Of a stretch of 64,000 bases of DNA, positions 25,643-33,893 are shown piece by piece; within the stretch, counting starts at the first letter, position 1, and each line of letters begins with the position of its first letter. Below the pieces are notes generated by a model that did no database searches, was not told where the DNA came from, and was given only the letters and a program-made list of their open reading frames with translations. Origin of the DNA: Komagataeibacter melomenusus (lineage in GTDB: Bacteria > Pseudomonadota > Alphaproteobacteria > Acetobacterales > Acetobacteraceae); assembly GCF_013155395.1 (NCBI RefSeq), contig NZ_JABJWC010000002.1:62001-126000 (forward strand). Direction: 5' to 3'. The translations under genes were made by a program, and so were the position numbers.

Positions 25643-26734
25643 TTAACCTGCCGGCAAGGACGGCAAAAGCGCGTTAAACGTTACGCGCCCGCCATCATGC
25701 TCATGCTGGCAGTATCGAAATCCGGTGAGGGCATGAATGAGTTCCACCGGTATGTCGAAGTAGAAATCGATCATATCCGGCAGGTAGCCACTAGCCGCCT
25801 CCTCCTTCTGCATGGCCGTGACAATGGCGGCGAGTTGCTCGGGCGGCGTGCCGGTAATGTGCAGGTCATGCGGGCCACCGGGCTGCGAACGGGCGCGCGA
25901 TGTACCAAGATGGCGCACAGTCCACACCCGTGATCCGTTGGCGTAGCCGGCGGCCTCCGTCATATAATCCGGTTCATCGACGAACAGGGAAAGCGCTGTG
26001 CACCCTGCCGTACAGGCCTCGATCCGGGCCGCGTGATGAAGGGCTGTGGCAGGATCGTTGAACCATACCACCGTCCATCCGCCAGGCAGGCTGGCCGTAG
26101 CAGCGGGCGGCGGGGCGTCTCCCTCCGGCATGCCGGTATCGGTCAGATTCATGCGGCGCAGCACGGCCTCCCGGTCGATACCATGGAACAGGAACAGGCC
26201 AACCGTGTAGCCAACCGGGCGCGGCGGGCAGCTTTCGCGTATCCACGGGCGCAGGCGGATGGGCGGAAAGATGTCCTGGGCACCTTCCGCCATTTCAAGC
26301 GGCGCGAACGTGACCCTGCCGTTGGTTATGGTGTAGGGATAGACGTAGTGCGCCGCCGTGCCATCGCGATGCGTGCACATGAGCACGACAGCCTCGGCCT
26401 GCTTGCCGCTGCCGGGCAGCAGCACGGTGCAGTTGGCCGCCACAACCGCCGCGCGCTGGTGGCTGCGGGCCACCCTGTCGCGCAGGGCCTGCTTGAGATG
26501 GTCGAGCTGCGCGTTGCCATCCTTTTTGTCCGGCATGGGCACATCATGCAGTTCAATGGCGCCACGATAGGGCTCGCGCGCCATCAACGCACCAAAGGGC
26601 GCAAAAACGCCATCGCGCCCCAGCCTGGCTTCTATTTCCGGCATGATGAAATCGACAAGCGCGGTGAAGTCCTGCGGTGGCGTGCTGAGCCAGCAGGGTC
26701 GATCCGCGTCATTCCCAACTGCATACTGATTCAT
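25643..26734 (-). CDS. Hypothetical two-part protein
   Basis: 363 residues without a recognised family. The first half (FTALVDFIMPEIEARLGRDG, VFAPFGALMA, FPPIRLRPWIRE) and second half (SLFVDEPDYMTEAAGYANG, RVWTVRHLG, DMIDFYFDIPVELIHALTGFR) read as two separate globular domains. The second resembles small acidic proteins found next to toxin or immunity genes. It lies upstream of the late control region in the same orientation. Function unknown. Confidence 0.6.
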   Translation of the reverse strand: MNQYAVGNDADRPCWLSTPPQDFTALVDFIMPEIEARLGRDGVFAPFGALMAREPYRGAIELHDVPMPDKKDGNAQLDHLKQALRDRVARSHQRAAVVAANCTVLLPGSGKQAEAVVLMCTHRDGTAAHYVYPYTITNGRVTFAPLEMAEGAQDIFPPIRLRPWIRESCPPRPVGYTVGLFLFHGIDREAVLRRMNLTDTGMPEGDAPPPAATASLPGGWTVVWFNDPATALHHAARIEACTAGCTALSLFVDEPDYMTEAAGYANGSRVWTVRHLGTSRARSQPGGPHDLHITGTPPEQLAAIVTAMQKEEAASGYLPDMIDFYFDIPVELIHALTGFRYCQHEHDGGRVTFNALLPSLPAG

Positions 26735-26915
26735 TGCGCCGTCCTTGCTGGCTGTAGCGGCGTTCAGGCTACGTTTGGCATGCGAAACCTGTCAATCCAG
26801 CATCCATTCATGCACGACACGGGCATGCCGTGGGCATCCGCTGCATCCGTTCAGTGCCGTGCGTCACCCCGCACCCTGTCGGGGCGGCGACCCGCGCAGG
26901 GCGCATCCTGCGTGT

Positions 26916-27995
26916 TCAGGCAGCATGGCTGTGCCCATCCTCGTGGTCATGATCGTGGCGGTGATGCATGTCGGGATAATGGGGGTGGCTGTGCTCAAGT
27001 CGCGTATGGACATGGTAATGGGTGTGCGGCTCCCCCGGCGGGTCATCGGGGCCGTGGTCGTGCTGATGGTGCTCGTCATGCACATGGCGATGGGTATGGG
27101 CCATTTCCTCATGCACATGCAGGTGGTCGTGGCGCTCGGTCAGGTGCAGCCACAGCCCGATGCCCATGAGCAGGCCCGCCACCAGCAGCCGCGCCATGCC
27201 CTGCGCCGGAAACAGCGCGAGTGACACCACCGCCCCCACGAACGGCGCCAGCGCGAAATACGCCCCCGTGCGCGCCGCCCCCAGATGGCGCAGCCCCAGC
27301 ATGAAGGCCACGAGGCTGACCCCATAGCCCAGAAAGCCAACAGCCGCCGCCCCCGCCACCAGCGCGGGCCCCGGCAGGTGCGCATGTTGCAGCCCAAGTG
27401 CCGCAAGCAGGTTGACGCTGCCCGCCACAAGGCCCTTGAGCGTGGCGATCCGCACCGGATCTACACCCGAGAGGCGATTGCTGAGATTGTTGTCGATGCC
27501 CCAGCACAGGCATGCGGCAATGATGTAAAGCGCGCCCGGCGCCAGGACCGCATGGCCCTGCCATGACAGCACAGCCGCCCCGAGCACGATGCATACGGCG
27601 CCAAACAGCAGCCTGCGATCGACATTTTCCCGAAACACCACCCAGGCAATCAGCAGTGTTGCAATACTCTCGACATTGAGCAGCAGCGAAGCACTCGCCG
27701 CATCCGTGCGCGCAAGGCCAAGCATGAGCAGCAGCGGGCCAGCCACGCCACCCGTAGCGATCACGCCCAGCAGCCACGGCAGGTCGCGGCGCGCAAGAGG
27801 GGCTTCATCATGCGTGGGCAGGCGCAGGGCCGCCCGTGCGCCGAGGACCAGCGCCAGCCCCAGCCCGGAGCCAAGATAGAGCAGGCCCGCTGCCATCTGG
27901 GCCGACATATCGCCAAGCAGCAGCTTGGCAAATGGCGTGCTCGCGCCAAACAGTATGGCGGAAAGCAGGGCAAGGCAGAGGCCGGTGGTCTTCAT
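26916..27995 (-). CDS. EamA/DMT transporter with histidine-rich cytosolic tail
   Basis: 359 residues. Residues 1-285 are a two-repeat EamA transporter with ten membrane helices (GASTPFAKLLLGDMSAQ at the start; FRENVDRRLLFGAV in the middle). The last 70 or so residues are packed with His (LHLTERHDHLHVHEEMAHTH ... HDHDHEDGHSHA), which suggests metal binding and perhaps metal export. A palindrome lies in its leader. It is not a phage gene. Confidence 0.8.
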   Translation of the reverse strand: MKTTGLCLALLSAILFGASTPFAKLLLGDMSAQMAAGLLYLGSGLGLALVLGARAALRLPTHDEAPLARRDLPWLLGVIATGGVAGPLLLMLGLARTDAASASLLLNVESIATLLIAWVVFRENVDRRLLFGAVCIVLGAAVLSWQGHAVLAPGALYIIAACLCWGIDNNLSNRLSGVDPVRIATLKGLVAGSVNLLAALGLQHAHLPGPALVAGAAAVGFLGYGVSLVAFMLGLRHLGAARTGAYFALAPFVGAVVSLALFPAQGMARLLVAGLLMGIGLWLHLTERHDHLHVHEEMAHTHRHVHDEHHQHDHGPDDPPGEPHTHYHVHTRLEHSHPHYPDMHHRHDHDHEDGHSHAA

Positions 27996-28000
27996 AACCG

Positions 28001-28015
28001 TGACATATCATGTCA
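28001..28015. promoter_or_regulatory. Palindrome in the leader of the His-tailed transporter gene
   Basis: TGACATATCATGTCA is a perfect 6-base inverted repeat around ATC, 6 to 20 bases upstream of the transporter start codon. Position suggests an operator or translation-control site; the binding protein is unknown. Confidence 0.4.
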
Positions 28016-28170
28016 TATTCCCCGCTGTCATGCATGGGAAAGAGATAACAGATGCCTGAGGGCCATATCGGGATTGCTGGCCATCAGATCACTGGCATGC
28101 CACGCAACACGAACAGGGCCTTGCCCGCCAGCCAGGCCGCAGCGCCTTCCGCCTGCCCGATGATGCCGCG

Positions 28171-28911
28171 ATGGCGTTTGTGGTCAAACCGGATGCAACC
28201 TTCAGGCCAAGCCCTACCGCCCGCGGCATCATTGCAGCACCTTTCAGGGCTGACACCGGCGCGGCACAGGCGCTGGCCGGTCATGGCGGCACGCCTGTAC
28301 TGCAAATGACCGGCAATACTGATGATGCCTTCGCGGCGCGCGTGCTGGCTCATTATACCCGCTACCTTGGCCCGGTGGCGCAGGACTGGCGCGATCGCAC
28401 GCCCGGGTGGCCCATGCGGCTCGTCGCGTTTGACGGAACGTCAGCGCAGAATGAGCGCTTTTTTGCCACCTGCGGGCTGGGCAGGCAGGCTGCCCGGATG
28501 CCAGACGGGCGCGAACTGCACTGCGAACTCATTTTCGCGGCCCATCAGGACGGCCCGACGGATGACATCGTGCGGATGATGCTGGGCGTGTCGGAACTTG
28601 TTGGCCGATCAAAAGATGCCCTGCTGCGTGGCGATGTGATCAGGTTCACGGCCCCCATCCTGCCCGGCACGCTGCTGACCGGACTGTATTGCACGATGCC
28701 TGCATTCTGCCCGTCTGATTTCGCCTGCCTTGAACCGGCAGGCAGCGGGGCGCCGATTGTCATGATCTGGCTGATCCCGGTTTATGAATCCGAGAAGGCT
28801 TATATCAGGGCGCAGGGGTGGCGCCGGTTCGAGGATGACCTCGACCGTCTTGACCCTGACCTGCTCGACCTGCACCGCCAGCCGATCGGGACAACACAGG
28901 GCAGTCCATAA
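28171..28911 (+). CDS. Suppressor of fused (SUFU) domain protein
   Basis: 246 residues. From about residue 110 the sequence follows the bacterial SUFU domain: ELHCELIFAAHQ, VSELVGRSKDALLRGDVIRF, PIVMIWLIPVYESEKAYIR and GWRRFEDDLDRL. Bacterial SUFU proteins are frequent as immunity or accessory proteins of polymorphic toxins, but no toxin gene is adjacent. The N-terminal 60 residues are poorly matched, so the true start may be internal. Confidence 0.75.
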   Translation: MAFVVKPDATFRPSPTARGIIAAPFRADTGAAQALAGHGGTPVLQMTGNTDDAFAARVLAHYTRYLGPVAQDWRDRTPGWPMRLVAFDGTSAQNERFFATCGLGRQAARMPDGRELHCELIFAAHQDGPTDDIVRMMLGVSELVGRSKDALLRGDVIRFTAPILPGTLLTGLYCTMPAFCPSDFACLEPAGSGAPIVMIWLIPVYESEKAYIRAQGWRRFEDDLDRLDPDLLDLHRQPIGTTQGSP

Positions 28912-28951
28912 AACACGGCCCAAACCCTATTCCAGCGCCCACGCACCGTTT

Positions 28952-29506
28952 TTACCGCCACTGTTCATGCAGCACGTCCAGCGCCCTGTGCAGGGTGCGG
29001 ATGCGCGTGCCGGGGTGCTCGTCCAGACCGCATACGGCGCAGACCACCCGCGCCCGGGCAGGCGTGAGCAGGGCCAGCGCGCGGTCAATGGCGTGCCGGG
29101 CGTTTACGCTGGCTTCGGTTTCCTCCAGCTTGCCTGCGCCCTGAGCGGCCTGCGGGCTGTAACGCTGCACCAGCCGCCCCGTGCGCGTGCAGCGCCGCCA
29201 GCAGGCCCTGAAGCGCAGCCCGATCGTGTGCTGCTCGGTGCTCAGGGCCGCATTGGCGCGATAAAACAGCCGGTCGAGTTCGCATGTATCCGTCAGGCGG
29301 CGCACGGTGTGCGGGCGCGCGCGGGGGGCAAGTTGCACGTGGGCCTGTTCCACCGGGCGCATGAGGGCTGCGGGGCCATCCGCGCCCATATCGGGTTTCA
29401 GTCCCGCTGCGATATCACGCGCGCGCAACCGGGCACGGCGCTCGGCCCGCAGCACGGCGGCAGCATGGACAGGCATGGGGGAAAAGGGGATACGCGGCGC
29501 GGGCAT
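28952..29506 (-). CDS. Phage-type regulator-like protein (DUF6456-like)
   Basis: 184 residues, Arg/Ala-rich and helical. The C-terminal 120 residues (CELDRLFYRANAAL, FRACWRRC, NARHAIDRALALLTPARARVV and RTLHRALDVLHEQ) resemble DUF6456-type proteins found near repressors in alphaproteobacterial prophages. ATG 29506 is used; an internal ATG at 29389 is possible. It transcribes away from the CI operators, so it may be an early or late regulator. The resemblance is by eye. Confidence 0.45.
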   Translation of the reverse strand: MPAPRIPFSPMPVHAAAVLRAERRARLRARDIAAGLKPDMGADGPAALMRPVEQAHVQLAPRARPHTVRRLTDTCELDRLFYRANAALSTEQHTIGLRFRACWRRCTRTGRLVQRYSPQAAQGAGKLEETEASVNARHAIDRALALLTPARARVVCAVCGLDEHPGTRIRTLHRALDVLHEQWR

Positions 29507-30075
29507 AGCAGTTCCTGTACGACTTTGTGCAACAAGGTCATATTATCGCCATAATGTGCAGGCGGGCAGTTCCGCCCGCCTGCTGCACCCTGCCTCAGGG
29601 CCTGCGGTGGCATTGAGTTGCAGCCCGTATGTTCGTCATGCACCACGATGGCGAAGCCAGTGCCGCGGGCCACCACCCGGCCCTGAAGGATGACAATGCA
29701 CATCCGCCCATCGCCCGCATCGTGCCGGTGCCTGCGGTTGCGTCATAGCGGATGCCGTGTCCCCGGTCGTGCCGGTCCATTCCTGCTGCGCGGCCTGCGC
29801 GCAAACGGGGCAGACCGGCAGGAATGCATCTGTAAACGTTTTTGCGGAAGAGCCTGTACCGGGTGGATATTACCGCATGAACGCCATCTTGCCTGTTACG
29901 CACTCTCATGCCATCGTATTTACGGGCGTATCGTGACACGGTGTTATTTAGCCTGCCGTAGGGCATCCTTATCTGTGATGTACCGCTTGTGGGGTTCATG
30001 GCTGGCCCCACCGATGCGTCGACATTCAAGAATGCGGACATGCTTGATATTGTAAAAGACAGCCGGTTTAAAAAT
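29507..30075. other. Prophage regulatory gap, no confident gene
   Basis: About 570 bases between the regulator-like gene and the CI operators, where a Cro-type gene would be expected on the minus strand. Open minus-strand frames exist (29398-29703 and 29595-30041) but coding quality is mixed. A perfect 10-base stem (GCAGGCGGGC/GCCCGCCTGC, 29558-29583, 6-base loop) is present without a T tract. Confidence 0.4.
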
Positions 30076-30152
30076 GGGACATATCCTAAAAATTAAGCAA
30101 TAATGGGATATATCCCCTCTACCCTTTGTGCCAACGATGTGGGATATTTCCC
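30076..30152. promoter_or_regulatory. Three CI operators
   Basis: Three related palindromes lie just before the repressor gene: GGGACATATCC (30076-30086), GGGATATATCCC (30105-30116, perfect) and GGGATATTTCCC (30141-30152). Centres are about 29 and 36 bases apart. The last ends 3 bases before the repressor ATG, so binding there would block its own translation start or leader. Confidence 0.8.
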
Positions 30153-30155
30153 ATT

Positions 30156-31124
30156 ATGGATGATACACGCTCCCCCGCTGCCGCCGAGATCGAACGCCGC
30201 ATGGAGCGGCTGAACCTCAATAAAAAACGCCTGGCTGACCTGGCCGGACTGAACGAGACTTATGTGCACGACATCCTGCGTGGCAAATCCCGCAATCCCG
30301 GGGGCGACCGGCTGGAAAAAGTGGCCGCCGTGCTGGGCTGCACCGCAAGCGATCTACTGCGTGGCGGCGGTGGTGGGGCCAGTGCCGCCGCCGCGCGGCT
30401 CAAGGCTTTGCGGGAGCGGGCCGGTTACACCGTGCGGGCGCTGGCGCGCGACATAGGCATGGGGGAGAAGTTTTCCAGCTATGCTTTTTACGAGAACAAG
30501 CTGAAAAAAGACTTTATTCCCGTCGAACTGGTGCGCAAACTGGTGCCGCTGCTGACTGATCGTGGCGATCCCCCCATCGCCGCATCCGAAGTCTGGGCCC
30601 TGTGCGGCATCGTGCCTGGCGCCACGGACCTGAACGAGAGCATAAGCCGTGCCGAACGCGCCAGCATGCCGGTGCATAATGAGGATGGCGCAGTGACCGT
30701 GCATGAATATGATATTTCACCCCAGGCCGGTGGAGGCGCGATTGTGGACCACACGGCCGCGGGCGAAGGCGAGAACCACCCCACACTGGATTCATGGCGC
30801 ATCCCGCGTGATTTCATCCGCAATTACCTGCCTGATACCGGGGGGCTTGCCATCATCCGTGTAGCGGGCAATTCCATGGAGCCGGAATTCGTGGCGGGTG
30901 ACCGCGTGCTGGTCGATACGGGCCACCGCATCCCCTCGCCCGACGGCGTGTATGTGTTGTGGAACGGCATGGGCGTGGTGATCAAGCAGTTGATGCTGGT
31001 GCCCAATTCCCGCCCGCCGCGCATCCGCATCATCAGCGTCAACCCGACCTATCCGGTTGATGAGGTCGATGCTTCTGACCTCGTGATCAATGGACGTGTG
31101 GTTGGCAAATGGGTATGGAAGTAA
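30156..31124 (+). CDS. CI-type repressor with tandem HTH and S24 peptidase domain
   Basis: 322 residues from ATG 30156. Residues about 10-68 are an XRE helix-turn-helix (LNLNKKRLADLAGLNETYVHD). Residues about 80-130 look like a second HTH (RLKALRERAGYTVRALARDI). Residues about 228-320 are an S24 LexA-like domain with Ser240 in AGNSMEP and Lys277 in VVIKQL; an Ala-Gly near 191 could be the self-cleavage site. It should repress the prophage and be inactivated in the SOS response. Confidence 0.85.
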   Translation: MDDTRSPAAAEIERRMERLNLNKKRLADLAGLNETYVHDILRGKSRNPGGDRLEKVAAVLGCTASDLLRGGGGGASAAAARLKALRERAGYTVRALARDIGMGEKFSSYAFYENKLKKDFIPVELVRKLVPLLTDRGDPPIAASEVWALCGIVPGATDLNESISRAERASMPVHNEDGAVTVHEYDISPQAGGGAIVDHTAAGEGENHPTLDSWRIPRDFIRNYLPDTGGLAIIRVAGNSMEPEFVAGDRVLVDTGHRIPSPDGVYVLWNGMGVVIKQLMLVPNSRPPRIRIISVNPTYPVDEVDASDLVINGRVVGKWVWK

Positions 31125-31128
31125 AAGG

Positions 31129-31587
31129 ATGCCTTTTCATGATCTGGTTGCCTGCATAAAAAATAATGCGTGCAATTCCCTTGAGGTTGGTGATGAAAGC
31201 ACGGCACCTACCCCTGAAGATATTGCCGGGGTCGAAAGCATATTGGGCCAGGAACTGCCGCCAAGTTACCTGTTCTTTGTCAGGCATTATGGTTTTGCGT
31301 CTATTTTTGGCGATGAAATATTTTCCATCTACCCGGAGTTCGATCGCAACATACCCAGCGGTGACATTGCCGAGCGCACCCTGCTCTATCGCCGCCAGAA
31401 CGCCATAAAGCCTACGGAAATCATTCTGTGCCAAACGGATTTCGCGGAAATATTCGTGCTCGATGCAAGCCGTGTCGATGCACAGGGGGAATACCCGGTT
31501 CTGCGCAAGATTGGTGATGAAGCAGTCCTGTACGCCCCCAGCTTTGCTGATTTCATTGTAAAATACAGCCACGATGTCATGGCCTGA
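31129..31587 (+). CDS. SUKH (SMI1/KNR4) family immunity-type protein
   Basis: 152 residues from ATG 31129, 4 bases after the repressor stop. Hallmarks are EDIAGVESILGQELPPSYLFF (the SUKH start motif), HYGFASIFGDEIFSIYP, and a C-terminal APSFADFIVKY. SUKH proteins neutralise polymorphic toxin nucleases, but no toxin gene is in the window. The close spacing suggests cotranscription with the repressor and expression in the lysogen. Confidence 0.85.
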   Translation: MPFHDLVACIKNNACNSLEVGDESTAPTPEDIAGVESILGQELPPSYLFFVRHYGFASIFGDEIFSIYPEFDRNIPSGDIAERTLLYRRQNAIKPTEIILCQTDFAEIFVLDASRVDAQGEYPVLRKIGDEAVLYAPSFADFIVKYSHDVMA

Positions 31588-31758
31588 CAGCTGGCGCCGC
31601 CCCTGAACCGCGCCCCTGCCCTACTGGCGCCGCATTCGGGGCGTAGGCAGGTGTTCATGCATCCTGTCATGCCTTTTCCCGCGCCTGGTCATGGCCCCAT
31701 CCGGGCCGGATGATCCATGTGCGCACAACCTCACGCGGCACCGTGCGTTAAGCCTGCC

Positions 31759-32361
31759 ATGACAGACACTGCTCTCCGCCCTGCCCCGCGCCTGGCGCGC
31801 CTGCTTGTCATGGCACTGGCCTGCCTCGGGCTTCCTGCCCTTGCGCGCCCGGTCCATGCCACGCCCCAGCACCTTACGCTCACGCCAGACAATACCGCCG
31901 TGCTGCTGCACGCGAGCAGCGTCATCGGCGCGATGGACGGACAGTTCGGCAAGGTTTCCGGCACGCTGGATTATGACCTGTCGCGCCAGACCTGCCATGT
32001 GGACCTGACCATGGATGCCACGACCGTGCACATGGACACCATACTCGCGCGCAAGGCCGCGCAATCAGGCGGCATGCTGGGCACGGATCGCTGGCCCACC
32101 GCGCGCTACGTAGGTGACTGCCGCCCGCATATCGTCAATGGCGGCGTGGCCTCGCGCATGGTGGGTCACCTGACCCTGCGCGGCCAGACCCACCCCATGA
32201 TGTTTGACACCCGGATGGACTTTACCGGCAACACGCTCAGCATGCTTGACAGCACCGGCACGTTCGACGGGCGCAAATGGGGCATGTCCACCATGCTGCA
32301 TACCGTAAGGCAGCCCATGCGCACCGAAACGCGCATCACCCTGCCCAATCCATCCCGCTAA
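31759..32361 (+). CDS. YceI family periplasmic protein
   Basis: 200 residues with a signal peptide (LARLLVMALACLGLPALARPVHA). The mature part is a lipocalin-like YceI domain: TPDNTAVLLHASSVIGAMDGQFGKVSG, DLTMDATTVHMD and GHLTLRGQTHPM. YceI proteins bind isoprenoid-like lipids in the periplasm. ATG 31759 is preferred over 31717. Confidence 0.85.
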   Translation: MTDTALRPAPRLARLLVMALACLGLPALARPVHATPQHLTLTPDNTAVLLHASSVIGAMDGQFGKVSGTLDYDLSRQTCHVDLTMDATTVHMDTILARKAAQSGGMLGTDRWPTARYVGDCRPHIVNGGVASRMVGHLTLRGQTHPMMFDTRMDFTGNTLSMLDSTGTFDGRKWGMSTMLHTVRQPMRTETRITLPNPSR

Positions 32362-32387
32362 CCCGCCGCGCAGAAAGTGCACGCCAC

Positions 32388-32816
32388 ATGACCGATGAGA
32401 CGACCGCCCCCCGCACCCTGGCCGAGATTGCAAGCTATCATGTGCATGTCTATTTTGATGATGCCACGACACGGCAGGCCGCAAGCCAGATGCGCGACCG
32501 TATTGCCGAGCGCTTTGCCGTAAGGCTGGGGCGCTGGCATGACGTGGCGGTCGGGCCGCACGTGGCGCCCATGTACCAGATCGCGTTCGAGACGGGATTA
32601 TTCGCAACCCTCGTGCCCTGGCTCATGCTCAACCATGGCGGGCTGAGCCTTCTCGTGCATCCGAACACGACCAATCCCCGCCGCGACCATCTGCGCGACG
32701 GCCTATGGATCGGTCGCCCCCGTGCCCTCCTTGCCGACCGCCTGCCCGAACAGACGGAGGCCCCCGACCGTGCGGGCGAGGTCAATACACGACCTGATGG
32801 CAGCATGACGATCTGA
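32388..32816 (+). CDS. DOPA 4,5-dioxygenase family protein
   Basis: 142 residues. It has the family pattern SYHVHVYFDDATTRQAA near the N-terminus, VGPHVAPMYQIAF in the middle and LSLLVHPNTTNPRRDHLRD. Histidines in these segments would bind the catalytic metal. It probably acts on catechol-type substrates, but the substrate is not known. It starts 26 bases after YceI and is likely in the same operon. Confidence 0.8.
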   Translation: MTDETTAPRTLAEIASYHVHVYFDDATTRQAASQMRDRIAERFAVRLGRWHDVAVGPHVAPMYQIAFETGLFATLVPWLMLNHGGLSLLVHPNTTNPRRDHLRDGLWIGRPRALLADRLPEQTEAPDRAGEVNTRPDGSMTI

Positions 32817-32871
32817 GAACGGATAGCCCAACGCTTCTTTGATACAGTTTTCCGGCATACAGTTTGCCGGT

Positions 32872-32903
32872 GCCGCCTTTTTGCATAAAGGCGGCTTTTT
32901 TTT
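32872..32903 (+). terminator. Rho-independent terminator after the YceI/dioxygenase operon
   Basis: GCCGCCTTT and AAAGGCGGC form a perfect 9-base stem with a 6-base loop, followed by eight T. Confidence 0.9.
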
Positions 32904-33114
32904 AACGTGTTTTAAAAGAAGCGAGGTTTCTTATGGAAAACAGGCTTCCTGCCGGTGTTTCAGTCCGCTTTTGAAAGGAGAGTCCGGGCGGTATGTTACA
33001 AAATCATGCAGGCATTGTTGCAATCGGTCTGATTTGATAATGTACGGTAACATTTTATGCAGGATAATGACTGCATCATTCCTTGAGTTTCCGGCCTGAT
33101 CGGACCCGTTTTAT

Positions 33115-33810
33115 ATGCAAACGCTGTTGCAGCCTGTGCTTCGTGTCAAAATGTCCAGCGATGTGCATGAACGCCTGGGTGAACTCCATATTCCCTACCC
33201 CCCAGGCCCCAAACGGCAACGGCGCGCGGCAATGGTGCGCGAGCGTGGCCTCCTGTTCATTCACGTGCCCAAAAATGCCGGGACATCCATAACCCGTGCC
33301 CTGTACGGCATGGATGTGGGGCACGAAACAATCCGGTATTTCCAGCGCCGCCTGCCTGATCTGGTGCGCTTTCCCTCCTTTGCCATCCTGCGCGATCCGG
33401 TCCAGCGTTTTCTCTCGGCGTATCGCTACGCGCGCGCGGGCGGCAGCAGGGCGCGGCAGGTGGCACAAGGATTCCGGGCATCGTACATGGCGCTGCGTGA
33501 CCTTGATGATGCGCTTGATCTGGTGGCACAGGCACGCACCCCCTACCATGTCGACCATATTTTCCGGCCACAGACATGGTACCTGACCGGACGCGATGGC
33601 GCCATTGGGGTCAACCGGCTGTTCATGCTTGATGAAATGGCGCGTGTCGCACGCTTTATCGCGCCATTTGGCAGCGGGCCGATTGCCCATGTCAATGCAA
33701 CAGCCGCGCATGAAAAAGGCGAATTGCCCAGCCCCGGGCAGATCAGGCGCATCAGGCAGATTTACCATGCCGATTATGACCTGATCGCCCGCACGCGCCA
33801 GGACCAGTAA
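33115..33810 (+). CDS. Sulfotransferase family 2-like protein
   Basis: 231 residues. The PAPS-binding 5' loop FIHVPKNAGTSI is at residues 48-59, and FAILRDPVQRFLSAYR (about 89-104) is the 3'-phosphate motif of HS2ST-type sulfotransferases. It should transfer sulfate from PAPS to a carbohydrate or lipid acceptor. An alternative start at 33151 is possible. The gene stands alone between a terminator and a convergent oxidoreductase. Confidence 0.8.
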   Translation: MQTLLQPVLRVKMSSDVHERLGELHIPYPPGPKRQRRAAMVRERGLLFIHVPKNAGTSITRALYGMDVGHETIRYFQRRLPDLVRFPSFAILRDPVQRFLSAYRYARAGGSRARQVAQGFRASYMALRDLDDALDLVAQARTPYHVDHIFRPQTWYLTGRDGAIGVNRLFMLDEMARVARFIAPFGSGPIAHVNATAAHEKGELPSPGQIRRIRQIYHADYDLIARTRQDQ

Positions 33811-33854
33811 GGCAGAGCGCACGCCGCCCGCCCCTAGCTGGCAGGATCGCGCAC

Positions 33855-33880
33855 GGCCCCCGCCCTGATGGGCGGGGGCC
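33855..33880. terminator. GC hairpin between convergent genes
   Basis: GGCCCCCGCCC pairs perfectly with GGGCGGGGGCC over a 4-base loop. There is no T tract, but it lies between the convergent sulfotransferase and oxidoreductase stops. Confidence 0.5.
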
Positions 33881-33893
33881 GATCAGATCAGGT

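Noticed and set aside
29595-30041. 148-residue minus-strand frame as a Cro-like gene
   Set aside because: It lacks an HTH motif and most of the sequence is Arg/Gly-rich shadow-like; no ribosome site is seen.
33857-33880. Strong GC hairpin as a riboswitch
   Set aside because: It lies between two convergent stops and is a plain perfect stem, so a termination or processing role is simpler.
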